NCBI RefSeq assembly: GCF_030345795.1
Contig: NZ_JAUALB010000004.1
Span: forward strand, 79,716 to 143,715
Source of the DNA: Micromonospora sp. WMMA1363
Lineage (GTDB): Bacteria > Actinomycetota > Actinomycetes > Mycobacteriales > Micromonosporaceae
DNA: 64,000 nucleotides
Reading direction: 5' to 3'
A program made the translations under genes and the position numbers. The notes under the pieces were generated by a model. It saw only the letters and a program-made list of their open reading frames with translations, was not told the DNA's origin and ran no database searches. Below, one piece after another: positions 34,542 through 42,963 of this stretch; within the stretch, counting starts at the first letter, position 1, and the number at the start of each line of letters is the position of its first letter.

Positions 34542-35516
34542 ATGGGAAAGACGGTCGTCGTGTACGCCGGCGAGCAACCGCCCGGCGCCTGGCAGGCGTC
34601 AATGTTCGTCGCCGGGCCGATGCCCCGCGATCCCGACGCGCCGTCGTGGCGACCCGAAGCGCTACACCTGATCGTCGACGGCTGGACCGGGCCGGGAACC
34701 CTCGTCGTGTTCGTCCCCGAGGCCCGCGACCGCCACCGGCCGCAGGCCGGCTACATCTCCCAGGACTGGGAGGAACGCTGGATGGCCGTCGCCGACGTCA
34801 TCATGTTCTGGGTACCACGCCGGATGCCCGACCTGCCGGGGCTGAACACCAACATCGAGTACGGGCGGACGGAAACCTCCGGCCGTGTCGTGCTCGGCCT
34901 GCCGCCCGATGCGGTCAGCGTCCACTACCTGCGCCGCGGCGCCGAGGCCCACGGCGTACCCGTCCGCGACACCCTCGACGCCACCATCGGCGCCGTCCTC
35001 GCGATCATCGGCGACGGCGCGCAGCGCGACGGCGCGGACCGCGACGTGCCGCTACTGATCTGGCGCACTGACACCTTCCAAGCATGGCGTCGCCGCAAGC
35101 CAGCCGAACTGACCTCGGCACGAGTGCTGTGGGCGTGGACACCACCGCCGACGTTCGAACTAGCCGCGTGGGCGATGAAGGTCGAAGTGACGCCGCTGGA
35201 CTACGACGACGCGCACACGATGCTAGTCACTGCGATCGGCGACGGCACGACGACCCATATTGCCATCGCCGACCATGACCGATACACCACAGAGCCACAG
35301 GCAGCGCGTTCAGCCAAGAGCCGCCGAACGCCAGCAAGAGCAACGTCGGTCGCGGGCGACCCGGCGGGATGGTCACCCCCGCTGATGATGCCGCCGGCAT
35401 CACGGGCAGACACTCCCATGGCCCTCAACGAGCGGCCGGGTGAGGATGCCGGAGCGGCAGGTAGACGCGGCGCACGCCGGTCACCACTGCCAGCGTCACG
35501 GACGGACTCGTGTTGA
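34542..35516 (+). CDS. nucleoside 2-deoxyribosyltransferase-like protein
   Basis: A 324-aa protein from ATG 34542 (AAGGAG upstream). MFVAGPMPRDPDAPSWRPEA, WEERWMAVADVIMFWVPR and NTNIEYGRTETSGRVVLGLP match the nucleoside deoxyribosyltransferase fold (nucleotide-binding GPM loop, catalytic Glu in NIEYG). Residues about 185-260 add an unknown beta-rich domain. The final 60 residues are low-complexity and arise from reading over a palindrome copy (35386-35402), so the native end was probably near residue 260. Confidence 0.75.
   Translation: MGKTVVVYAGEQPPGAWQASMFVAGPMPRDPDAPSWRPEALHLIVDGWTGPGTLVVFVPEARDRHRPQAGYISQDWEERWMAVADVIMFWVPRRMPDLPGLNTNIEYGRTETSGRVVLGLPPDAVSVHYLRRGAEAHGVPVRDTLDATIGAVLAIIGDGAQRDGADRDVPLLIWRTDTFQAWRRRKPAELTSARVLWAWTPPPTFELAAWAMKVEVTPLDYDDAHTMLVTAIGDGTTTHIAIADHDRYTTEPQAARSAKSRRTPARATSVAGDPAGWSPPLMMPPASRADTPMALNERPGEDAGAAGRRGARRSPLPASRTDSC
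35386..35402. repeat. dispersed palindrome copy in gene 3' end
   Basis: TGATGCCGCCGGCATCA, in the tail of the deoxyribosyltransferase-like gene. Confidence 0.9.
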
Positions 35517-35655
35517 GCAACGCGGAGACGTCGGTAGCCGACACCGCTGATGCCGGCTACCGTCTGCGATACTGTGCTGGTTATCGATGTCCTGATCCAG
35601 GGTCGGCGTCCGACCGCAGCGTCGGGTCGCAGGAACAAGGCGGGCCGCCAGCATC

Positions 35656-35676
35656 GGTGATGCTGCCGGCATCACC
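35656..35676. repeat. dispersed palindrome copy
   Basis: GGTGATGCTGCCGGCATCACC, one mismatch, about 50 bp before the DUF397 stop (convergent gap). It is the last copy before the 15-kb transposon-rich interval. Confidence 0.85.
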
Positions 35677-35727
35677 GCACGAACGGGGCAGTGTGGTCCT
35701 GGGTGGCATCGTTCGATGCCACCAGGG

Positions 35728-35949
35728 TCACTTGCCGAAGTTGTTCTTCTTGACAGCGCCTACGAACGCATCCCATCCGGCGTCTGTGAAGTGCAGGATC
35801 GGACCCTCGCCGTTGTCCTTTGTGTCCCTCATATACACGGCGCCGGCGAGGTTGAGGGCGACCTCAACGCATCCCTGACCGTTGTTGCTTCTGCTGCTTT
35901 TGAACCATCGGGCTCCGACCAGTTCTCCGGGCCTGACCAGCTTTACCAT
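35728..35949 (-). CDS. DUF397 protein
   Basis: A 73-aa protein with ARWFKSSRSNNGQGCVEVAL and VYMRDTKD, the complete DUF397 signature. DUF397 proteins are small actinobacterial partners, encoded next to XRE/DUF5753 regulators, and some form toxin-antitoxin-like or developmental regulator pairs (WhiJ-type). It lies 105 bp downstream of the regulator on the same strand. Confidence 0.92.
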   Translation of the reverse strand: MVKLVRPGELVGARWFKSSRSNNGQGCVEVALNLAGAVYMRDTKDNGEGPILHFTDAGWDAFVGAVKKNNFGK

Positions 35950-36054
35950 CGTTGTGTCCTTACATCGTCGAATGAGAGTACGAAACCGTTATCCGAGGGA
36001 GCAATGCGAGCGCACCCACGGGGAAAAATCCTGGGCAACGCCGGCCCAGCTCGT

Positions 36055-37002
36055 TTAGCGGGACCTTTCCTGTGCTTTCGATCGCATCATCTCCTTCAAG
36101 CGTTCCTCGATCAGCGCTCTGGAGTCGTCCGCCGTGAGCGCCCGTTCCTTCAGGTCCTTCCACACGGCGTCATAGGCCTCTACGTCGCTGACGGTTTGGG
36201 TGTACATGGCGCCGGTGAAGGTTTCGACGTAGGCGAGCGCGGGTTCGGCGATGGAGTCATTCATTGCCGAACCGTTTCCGTTGGCGGCTGTTGCTGTTTC
36301 AGGGAAGTCGAGCAGTGTGAAATCGGAGGCGGCCATGCCGGCGTGCACGCCGGTCCCGAAGGGAATGATCCGCACGCTGGCGTTGTCGCGTTCGGTCAGA
36401 CGCAGGATTCGTTCCAGTTGCCGCCTCATGGTGTCGGCTCCCCCGACCATTCGGTGTAGCGCTCCTTCAGAGCCGATGGCCTCGAAAACGACTGAGCTGC
36501 GTTCCAGTAGTCGCTGACGGTGTAGCCGAGACTCGACGCGGCGTTCCACTTCCTCGCGCGGTTCCCTGCCCGGCGGGACGCTGATGACGGCACGAGCGTA
36601 CGCCGGCTCCTGGACCAGGCCGGGAAGCAGATCCCCGAAATGCACACGGATGCGCTTCGCGAACTCCTCCAGCGACAGATAGAGACTGAACCAGGCTGGT
36701 ACCTCGGAGCTGGTGTAGTTCTGCCACCAGGACTGTTGTCGACCGTTACGTGTCTCGGCGGCGAGCGCGAGGAGGAGTTGGCGTTCCTTGTCGTCGGCGC
36801 CGAACAAATCAGCCATCGCGTCGACCAGTCGAACAGGCAATTTCACGCCGTCCTCGGCTGTCTCCAGCCGAAGGATCGTGGCGCGGCCAAGTTCCAGTTC
36901 CTTCGCGGCTCGATCCTGCGTCACCTGCGCGCGAGTGCGCAGAGTAAAGAACAAACGGGCGAAACTACGTCGAACGGGGTCCAGTCCGACTAGATCGGCC
37001 AC
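36055..37002 (-). CDS. XRE regulator with DUF5753 domain
   Basis: A 315-aa protein. The HTH (LRTRAQVTQDRAAKELELGR with ATILRLETAEDG) is followed by DUF5753 (VPAWFSLYLSLEEFAKRIRV, LVQEPAYARAVI, RQLERILRL, IIPFGTGVHAGM). GTG 37002 is chosen because GAGGAGG lies five bases upstream; a GTG 27 bp earlier has no RBS. Together with DUF397 it is the usual WhiJ-like pair. Three copies of a GGATGTCTCA motif upstream are probable operators. Confidence 0.9.
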   Translation of the reverse strand: MADLVGLDPVRRSFARLFFTLRTRAQVTQDRAAKELELGRATILRLETAEDGVKLPVRLVDAMADLFGADDKERQLLLALAAETRNGRQQSWWQNYTSSEVPAWFSLYLSLEEFAKRIRVHFGDLLPGLVQEPAYARAVISVPPGREPREEVERRVESRLHRQRLLERSSVVFEAIGSEGALHRMVGGADTMRRQLERILRLTERDNASVRIIPFGTGVHAGMAASDFTLLDFPETATAANGNGSAMNDSIAEPALAYVETFTGAMYTQTVSDVEAYDAVWKDLKERALTADDSRALIEERLKEMMRSKAQERSR

Positions 37003-37017
37003 GGTCGCCTCCTCACA

Positions 37018-37172
37018 GGGATGTCTCACTCAAATGATACGCGCACCCAGGAGGGGTGTCGCCGTTGGGCTTGTCGCTCGGGAGTCAACTTTGCCTGAAC
37101 GCAGTTTCGATAGAGACATCCTTAGTTGAAGGTGTTGCTTTTTAGGATGTCTCAAAGTTCAATGAGGACATC
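37018..37172. promoter_or_regulatory. repeated GGATGTCTCA operator-like sites
   Basis: The decamer or its reverse complement occurs at 37018-37028 (GGGATGTCTCA), 37113-37121 (GAGACATCC), 37144-37154 (AGGATGTCTCA) and, with one change, 37163-37172 (GAGGACATCC). The last two form an inverted pair. All lie in AT-richer DNA upstream of the XRE/DUF5753 gene, so autoregulation is the likely purpose. The remaining gap to 37.42 kb has no gene. Confidence 0.5.
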
Positions 37173-37450
37173 CCCGCCGTCGGTCGCTATGAGGGCAGCG
37201 GCGGCGGGTGACCCGGGGCGGTGCAGTGGCTTTGGCGCTGCCCCAGACCCCTGTGTGTCGCCTCGTCATGCCTGCCGGAGCGGCCTTGGGGGGGTGTGGT
37301 GGTCGGGCGGGTGTGCTCGGAGGTGCCGCCCGGCCGCCACGACCGGCTCGTGCGCCGAATACTCCAGGATGGATGAGGAGACGAGGGTGTCGTATCCAGG
37401 CGATGAGTTGCAGCGGTTTGGTTAGGGTGCGGCTCCTCTGAGGTGATCGT

Positions 37451-37765
37451 CTATTGTGGGATGGCACCGCCGAGGTAGCGGCTGTTGTGGATGCGTTGTT
37501 GTTCCTGGGCCAGGTGCCAGGTCCAGTACTGGTCGAAGTCGCCGTTGCTGATCAGGGTGCGGAGTTTGAGGATTGCTTCGGCGCCGTCGAGGCCCCAGCG
37601 GGCGCCGGTGACGTCCATACGATCTTTGACCAGGTGGCGGCAGGCGCCTTCGATCACCCCGGTGGCGATCGGCCACCCGTTGGCCAGCGCGGTCGGGTAG
37701 TCCAGGTACGGTTTTTTGGCCAGCAGGTAGGCGGCGGCGACATCGGCGGGTTTGCGTTTGCTGGG
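37451..37765 (-). pseudogene. ISKra4 transposase, C-terminal piece
   Basis: It reads [20 protein letters not shown], then [40 protein letters not shown] and ends RYLGGAIPQ at 37451. This is the conserved ISKra4 C-terminus with the catalytic Glu in VIEGACR. It is joined in frame to the middle piece once the IS1182 is removed. Confidence 0.85.
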
Positions 37766-37771
37766 GTCCAG

Positions 37772-39641
37772 GACTCTGCTGCCGAATTCGTGACACGCCG
37801 TCGGGATCGTTCGTACTGGCCGGTTACGGGGTCATGATCCCTGTTCGCGGTCGTGTTCCTTCCGTCGGTGGCTGCGGGATGGGGTGTACGGGTGTCGATG
37901 CAGCCGCGGTCGCGGGTCCAGATTCCTGATCAGACGGTGCTGGTGGCCCGCGCGGCGTTCCCGAACGGCAGCGTGGCGATATCAGCGCGTGACCACCTGG
38001 GTGAGGTGTTCACCGACGAACAGTTCGCTGCCGCGTTCGGTGTCCGGGGCGCTCCGGCCGAATCGCCGGGCGCCTTAGCGCTGGTGACCGCGTTGCAGTT
38101 CGCGGAGAACCTGACCGATCGGCAGGCCGCGCGGATGGTCGCCCGGGCGATCGACTGGAAGTACGCGCTCGGCCTGGAGCTGACCGATCCCGGCTTCGAC
38201 GCCAGCGTGCTGTCCAAGTTCCGTACCCGGCTGGTCGAGCACGGCCTGGAAGAACAGGTCTTCACCGCGATGCTGACCGTGTCGACCGGCAAGGGCCTGA
38301 TCGCGGCTGGTGGTAAGCAGCGCACCGATTCCACTCACGTGATCAGCGCGGTGCGAGACCTCAACCGTCTGGAGGTGGCCGGCGAGTCGGTACGGGCCTG
38401 CCTGGAAACGTTGTCGGTGGCCGCACCGGACTGGCTGGCCACCGCTATCGACGTCGGCGAGTGGGCGCACCGGTAGCGGGCCACGCATCGATTCCTGGCG
38501 GCTACCCGCCTCGCAGGCCAAGCGGGACCGCCTCGCCCAGGTCTACGGCACCGACGCCGTCGCCCTGCTGCGCGCGGTGTTCGCCCCTGCCGCCCCGGTC
38601 TGGCTGGCCGAACTGCCCGCGGTGCGGACGCTGCGCACCGTGCTGGTGCAGAACTATCTGATCACCACCGACAGCAGGGGGCGGGAGGTGATCCGGCGGC
38701 GGGAGGCGGACACGGACGGTCTCCCGCCCGCCAGATCCCGGATCACCTCCCCGTACGACACCGACACCCGGTGGGCCGCAAAAGGCGACGACCTGTTCTG
38801 GAACGGCTACAAGGTCCACCTGACCGAGACCTGCGACCCCGACACCGAGCACGGCACCACCAGCGACCACGACGGCCAGACCGGTCCCCGGCCGACACCG
38901 AACCTGATCGTCAACGTGGCCACCACGGCGGCCACCGTCCCCGACGTGAAAGCCACCACCGGCATCCACCAGCACCTGCACGACCGCCGGCTGCTGCCCG
39001 CCGAGCACTACCTCGACTCCGGCTACCCCTCAGCCGACACCATCGCCACCGCGCAGACTTTCGGCGTCACCATGGTCACCCCGGCCCTGCTCGACCAGTC
39101 CGCCCAGGCCCGTGCCCGCACCGGCTACGACAAGACCTGCTTCACCATCGACTTCGACACCCGGCAGGTCACCTGCCCCCAAGGACACACCAACACCTCC
39201 TGGAGCCCCACGGTCCAACGCGGCACCGAGGTCATCGTGGTCAAGTTCCCCACCACCACCTGCGGCCCGTGCCCCGCCCGCGCCCAGTGCACCACCGCGA
39301 AACGCGGCGGCCGGCAACTCACCTTCTACCCCCGCGACCTCCACCACGCCCTCACCGCTGCCCGCACCCGACAGACCAGCGACAGCTGGCACGACAAGTA
39401 CAAGCTGCGCGCCGGCGTCGAAGGCACCATCAACCAGGCCCTCGACATCACCGGCATCCGCCACACCCGCTACCGCGGCCTCGCGAAAACCCGCCTCCAA
39501 CACGTGTTCTCCGCGATCGCCCTCAACCTCGTCCGACTCCACACCTGGTGGACCGACCACCCCCTACCAACAGCCCGGACCAGCAACCTCCAACGCCTCG
39601 ATCACGCCCTCGCCGCCTGAACCGAATTGGGCAGCAGAGTC
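37772..39641 (+). mobile_element. IS1182-family element, 6-bp target duplication
   Basis: The inverted ends are GACTCTGCTGCCgAATTCG (37772-37790) and the complement of GACTCTGCTGCCcAATTCG (39623-39641), with one mismatch. GTCCAG flanks both sides (37766-37771 and 39642-39647). It is inserted inside the ISKra4 transposase gene. Confidence 0.88.
37898..39620 (+). pseudogene. IS1182-family transposase with one frameshift near 38475
   Basis: The N-terminal frame (RVQIPDQTVLVARAAFPNGS, FTDEQFAAAFGVRG, TDSTHVISAVRDLNRL) stops at 38476 after DVGEWAHR. The family continuation GPRIDSWRLPAS through YGTDAVALL and the DDE C-terminal half (SPYDTDTRWAAKGDDLFWNG, GVEGTINQALDITGIRHTRY) lies in the +1 frame to 39620. 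One extra base around GGTAGCGGG explains it. Without frameshifting the element is inactive. Confidence 0.85.
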
Positions 39642-39647
39642 GTCCAG

Positions 39648-40187
39648 GCCGTGGTAGGTGGCCTTGCGTCGGATGGCTGCGGCGACTATGCCGGCCCGTC
39701 CGGCCAACACCTGCCGGGCCTGGGCGCGGACCCACCGTTCGGCGTTCGGGTCGCCCTCCGGGTGGAAACACCAGGTGGCCTTCCAGAGGTACTCGATGAC
39801 GTGGATGAAGTCCACAACAACCGGCAAGGTGATCTTGCGGGTTTTGGCCTCGGCGTGGATCCGGTCGATCTGGTGGGTGTTGCCGTCGACCAGGGCGATC
39901 CAGGTCCGAGCGTGGTCGGGGTCGCGGCGGTCGGCCTCGGCGAACCCGGCGGCGATCACCGCCGCGGCGTCGTCGGTCACGCTGGCGTGCAGCCACTTGC
40001 CGGAGGTGACCGGCGCCGGGGTAGCAGTTTGGGCCGCTTCGGGGTCCTCGGGCAGGATGTCGGCGATGGTGCGCGGCTTGCCGGTCACGTCGAAGACCGC
40101 GGCGACCTCGCACATCCGCTTGCGGTTGCGTTTCTCGCCCTTGGACCGGCGGCCGGCCAGTTTCTGGCTGACCGCGGCCTTGGCGGT
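39648..40187 (-). pseudogene. ISKra4 transposase, middle piece
   Basis: It reads GTAKAAVSQKLAGRRSKGEK, RMCEVAAVFDVTGKPRTIAD, WIALVDGNTHQIDRIHAEA (catalytic Asp), VVVDFIHVIEYLWKATWCFH and RKATYHGLD, the core of ISKra4 transposases. It is bounded by the IS256 on its 5' side and the IS1182 on its 3' side. Confidence 0.88.
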
Positions 40188-40195
40188 GCCCGCGC

Positions 40196-41784
40196 GAGCC
40201 TGTCCGATTGTCTGTGTAACGCCCTACTCTGTCTAACTATCGGACATCGATGGGGATACGGCCTGGGAAGAAGATGTCGAGGGAGTTGAGGGCCTGCTTC
40301 CAGCCGTGGACGCCGGCGCCCTCGACGAGACGGGGCGGTGCCTGTCGGGCCTGGGTGCGGGGCTTGCCGGCCTCGGCGGCGCGTTGGCGGGCGCGTTTGT
40401 CCTCGATATCGGCGATGGCCAGCCAGATCAGTTTGACCACGGCGTCGTCGGTGGGGAAGTGTCCACGGTTCTTGATCACTTTGCGGATCTGGTAGTTGAA
40501 CGACTCGATCGCGTTGGTGGTGTAGATGATCCGCCTCACCTCGGGTGGGAAGGCCAGGAACGGGCAGAAGCGGTCCCAGGCGCGTTCCCGGACGGCGACC
40601 GCGGCGGGGTACCGCTTGCCGAGAGGGCTGTCGGCGAAGGCGAGCAGGGCGGTCTCGGCGGCCTCGACCGTGGGCGCGGTGTAGATGTCCTTGAGGGCGG
40701 TGACCATCGCCCGCCGGTCCTTGTGGGACACGAACCGCATCGCCGCTCTGATCAGGTGCACCACGCAGGTTTGCACGGTGGTGTGCGGCCAGACGGCCTC
40801 GATCGCCTCGGGTAGGCCGGTGAGCCCGTCGCAGCAGGCGATGAGGACATCTCGTACGCCCCGGTTACGCAGTTCGGTGCAGACCTGCATCCAGAACTTC
40901 GCGCCCTCGGTCTGCTGGACCCAGATCCCGAGGACGTGCTTGACCCCGTCGACGCCGACACCGACGACCAGGTAGCAGGCCTTGTTGCGCACCGTGCCGC
41001 CGTCACGGACCTTCACCATCAGCGCGTCGACGTAGGCGATCGGATACACCTCATCGAGGGGCCGGGTCTGCCACGCCTTCACCTCGTCGAGGACCTCGTC
41101 GGTGATGGTGGAGATGGTGTCCGGGCCGACCTCGGTGCCGTACACCCGATGCAGATGGTGGGAGATGTCGCGTACCGTCATCCCACCCGCGTACAACGAG
41201 ATGACCACATCCGACAGGCCCCCGAGACGGCGGGCGTTCTTCGGCAGCAGCACCGGGGTGAACGTGCCCGCCCGATCCCGCGGCACCTTCACCTCGACAG
41301 GTCCGACCTCGGTCTGCACCGTCTTCGGCGTGTGCCCGTTCCGCGAGTTCCCCGACCCCTTACCGGACGGATCATGCTTGCCGTAGCCGAGATGCTCGGT
41401 CAACTCCGCCCGCAACCCACGCTCCAACACGGCCTTGACCAGTTCGGACAGGAACCCACCCGGCCCGGTCAACCGCAGCCCGTCGCCCTTGATCTGCGCC
41501 AACACCGCGTCCATCGCCTGATCGTCGACCAGGTCCGCGACCGCCTTCCGGGCGGCCCGCTTCGCGGCTTCCTCGTCGAGTACCGGCTCGGCCAGGGGCA
41601 GCCTCGGCCCGTCAGCGGAGAGCCGTTCCCGCAACCCACGCAGCTCGTCGGTGTCCACCAGGTCCTGGTCCTGCGGGTTGATCATCGACATAGTCATCAC
41701 ACTTGTCCTATCTGCGCCGACCGGCTCCTACCGGCCATAACGGATATTCACCTCAATCCGTTACACAGATCTCTCTACAAGCCC
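40196..41784 (-). mobile_element. IS256-family element with 8-bp target duplication
   Basis: Imperfect 26-bp terminal repeats are found at 40196-40221 and 41759-41784; both contain TCTGTGTAACG internally. The octamer GCCCGCGC is repeated on both flanks (40188-40195 and 41785-41792). It is inserted in the ISKra4 gene. Length is 1589 bp. Confidence 0.92.
40237..41700 (-). CDS. IS256-family transposase
   Basis: A 487-aa, intact MULE-type DDE transposase: HLGYGKHDPSGKGSGNSRNG, AYVDALMVKVRDGG (first Asp region), DVLIACCDGLTGLPEAIEAV, TVQTCVVHLIRAAMRFV and IYTTNAIESFNYQIRKVIKN (Glu). Its length is above the 400-430 aa typical of the family because of a 60-residue N-terminal extension. The element looks functional. 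Confidence 0.95.
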   Translation of the reverse strand: MMTMSMINPQDQDLVDTDELRGLRERLSADGPRLPLAEPVLDEEAAKRAARKAVADLVDDQAMDAVLAQIKGDGLRLTGPGGFLSELVKAVLERGLRAELTEHLGYGKHDPSGKGSGNSRNGHTPKTVQTEVGPVEVKVPRDRAGTFTPVLLPKNARRLGGLSDVVISLYAGGMTVRDISHHLHRVYGTEVGPDTISTITDEVLDEVKAWQTRPLDEVYPIAYVDALMVKVRDGGTVRNKACYLVVGVGVDGVKHVLGIWVQQTEGAKFWMQVCTELRNRGVRDVLIACCDGLTGLPEAIEAVWPHTTVQTCVVHLIRAAMRFVSHKDRRAMVTALKDIYTAPTVEAAETALLAFADSPLGKRYPAAVAVRERAWDRFCPFLAFPPEVRRIIYTTNAIESFNYQIRKVIKNRGHFPTDDAVVKLIWLAIADIEDKRARQRAAEAGKPRTQARQAPPRLVEGAGVHGWKQALNSLDIFFPGRIPIDVR

Positions 41785-41792
41785 GCCCGCGC

Positions 41793-42423
41793 GGAGCCCG
41801 TCGGGGCGCATCACCACCCCTTTGGCGTCGAAGGACAACGCCAGCACATCATCATCGGCCGACCAGTCCGGGGCGTGGGCGGTGTAGAAGGCATCCACAT
41901 CTATCGCCGCTGCGGCGGCCAACGCCTCGACCTGCCGTTTCCCGATACGCACCGTGGTGGCCCGCTCAATCGCGGCCGCCGCGTCGGTGAACGAGCCGCG
42001 GGCCGCCTCGGCCGCGGCCAACCGGCGCAGTCCATGCGAGTGCTTCTCCACGGGCAGGTTCAACACCGCGTCCGCCGGGTTCAGATCGGCCCGCGCCCGC
42101 GCCCGGTAGGCGATACGCGTCACCACCACCTCACCGAACCGGGTGGCCAGCGTCCGCTGCCGCCCCCGCTCGGCCCACCCCCGCAGATGGCTATCGGCGT
42201 CGGTCACCTCGTCGAGCCGTTCCTCCCGACTGGCACGAAGATCCAGACTGTCCTGCAACAACTGACACAGCAACCGCATGCCATCGGTATGCAGCCGCTC
42301 CTCCAGTTCGGCGTGAGTCATCCCCGCCGCATGCTCACCGGACAGGAAGTCCACCATCGCGCCGAACCGCACGGATGAGCCGGCGAAAGCATCGTCCGCC
42401 GTCTCGGATGCGTACTCTTGCAC
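41793..42423 (-). pseudogene. ISKra4 transposase, N-terminal piece
   Basis: From GTG 42423: VQEYASETADDAFAGSS, MVDFLSGEHAAGMTHAELEE, CQLLQDSLDLRASREERLDE, HSHGLRRLAAAEAARGSF and VLALSFDAKGVVMRPDGLR, where IS256 interrupts. This is the conserved ISKra4 N-terminal half. Confidence 0.88.
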
Positions 42424-42546
42424 CGGGCTCCCTCTTTGCTGATGTTCGTGTCTCGCAACCGACGAACATAGCGGGAGGATCCCTTTCACCATCACAACCA
42501 GTAACACATCCCCAGGCCACACAGCGTGTCGCCGCACCTCACCAGA

Positions 42547-42934
42547 GCCGCACCCAAATCGATCATCGACCTGCGGCCGGTCTACCACCGAGCCGAGGAC
42601 CGCATCCGCGCCCACGTCCTGCTCTGCTGGCTCGCCCTGCTGCTCATCCGCATCACCGAGACCCGCACCGGACAGACCTGGCCCGCCGTCCGTGACGAAC
42701 TCCAACGCCTTCACCTGGGCACCTTCACCGGCCCCGCCGGCTCCTTCCGCCAGCGAACCGAACTCACCACCGGCCAGAAGAAGATCCTCACCGCCCTCGG
42801 CCTGCCCGAGCCCCGCCGTGTCTTCGAGGCCACCCCCGCAACCTCCTGACCAGCACGAACACCCCGGCCTAGTGACACGCCCCGCCACCGGGCCAACCCA
42901 CGTTTCCCCAGCTCAACCCGCGATTTCGCGGACT
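42547..42934 (+). pseudogene. truncated 3' end of a second IS1634-type element
   Basis: The ORF piece (IDLRPVYHRAEDRIRAHVLL through PRRVFEATPATS, ending 42849) and the following flank to GCGGACTA (about 42934) closely match the 3' end of the intact IS1634 element (44540-44901). Only the last 100 codons remain. It is bordered on the left by the ISKra4 end. Confidence 0.8.
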
Positions 42935-42963
42935 AGCCAGCCACCTGATCTGTGGAACCCGGG

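Larger units (their letters stand above)
37420..42500 (-). mobile_element. ISKra4-family element broken by two nested insertions
   Basis: Three pieces of one ISKra4 transposase gene (41793-42423, 39648-40187, 37451-37765) are collinear on the minus strand. They rejoin exactly when the IS256 (40196-41784) and IS1182 (37772-39641) and one copy of each target duplication are removed. The outer ends are approximate; GGTTAGGGTGCGG near 37420 and a related sequence near 42500 may be the terminal repeats. Confidence 0.75.
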
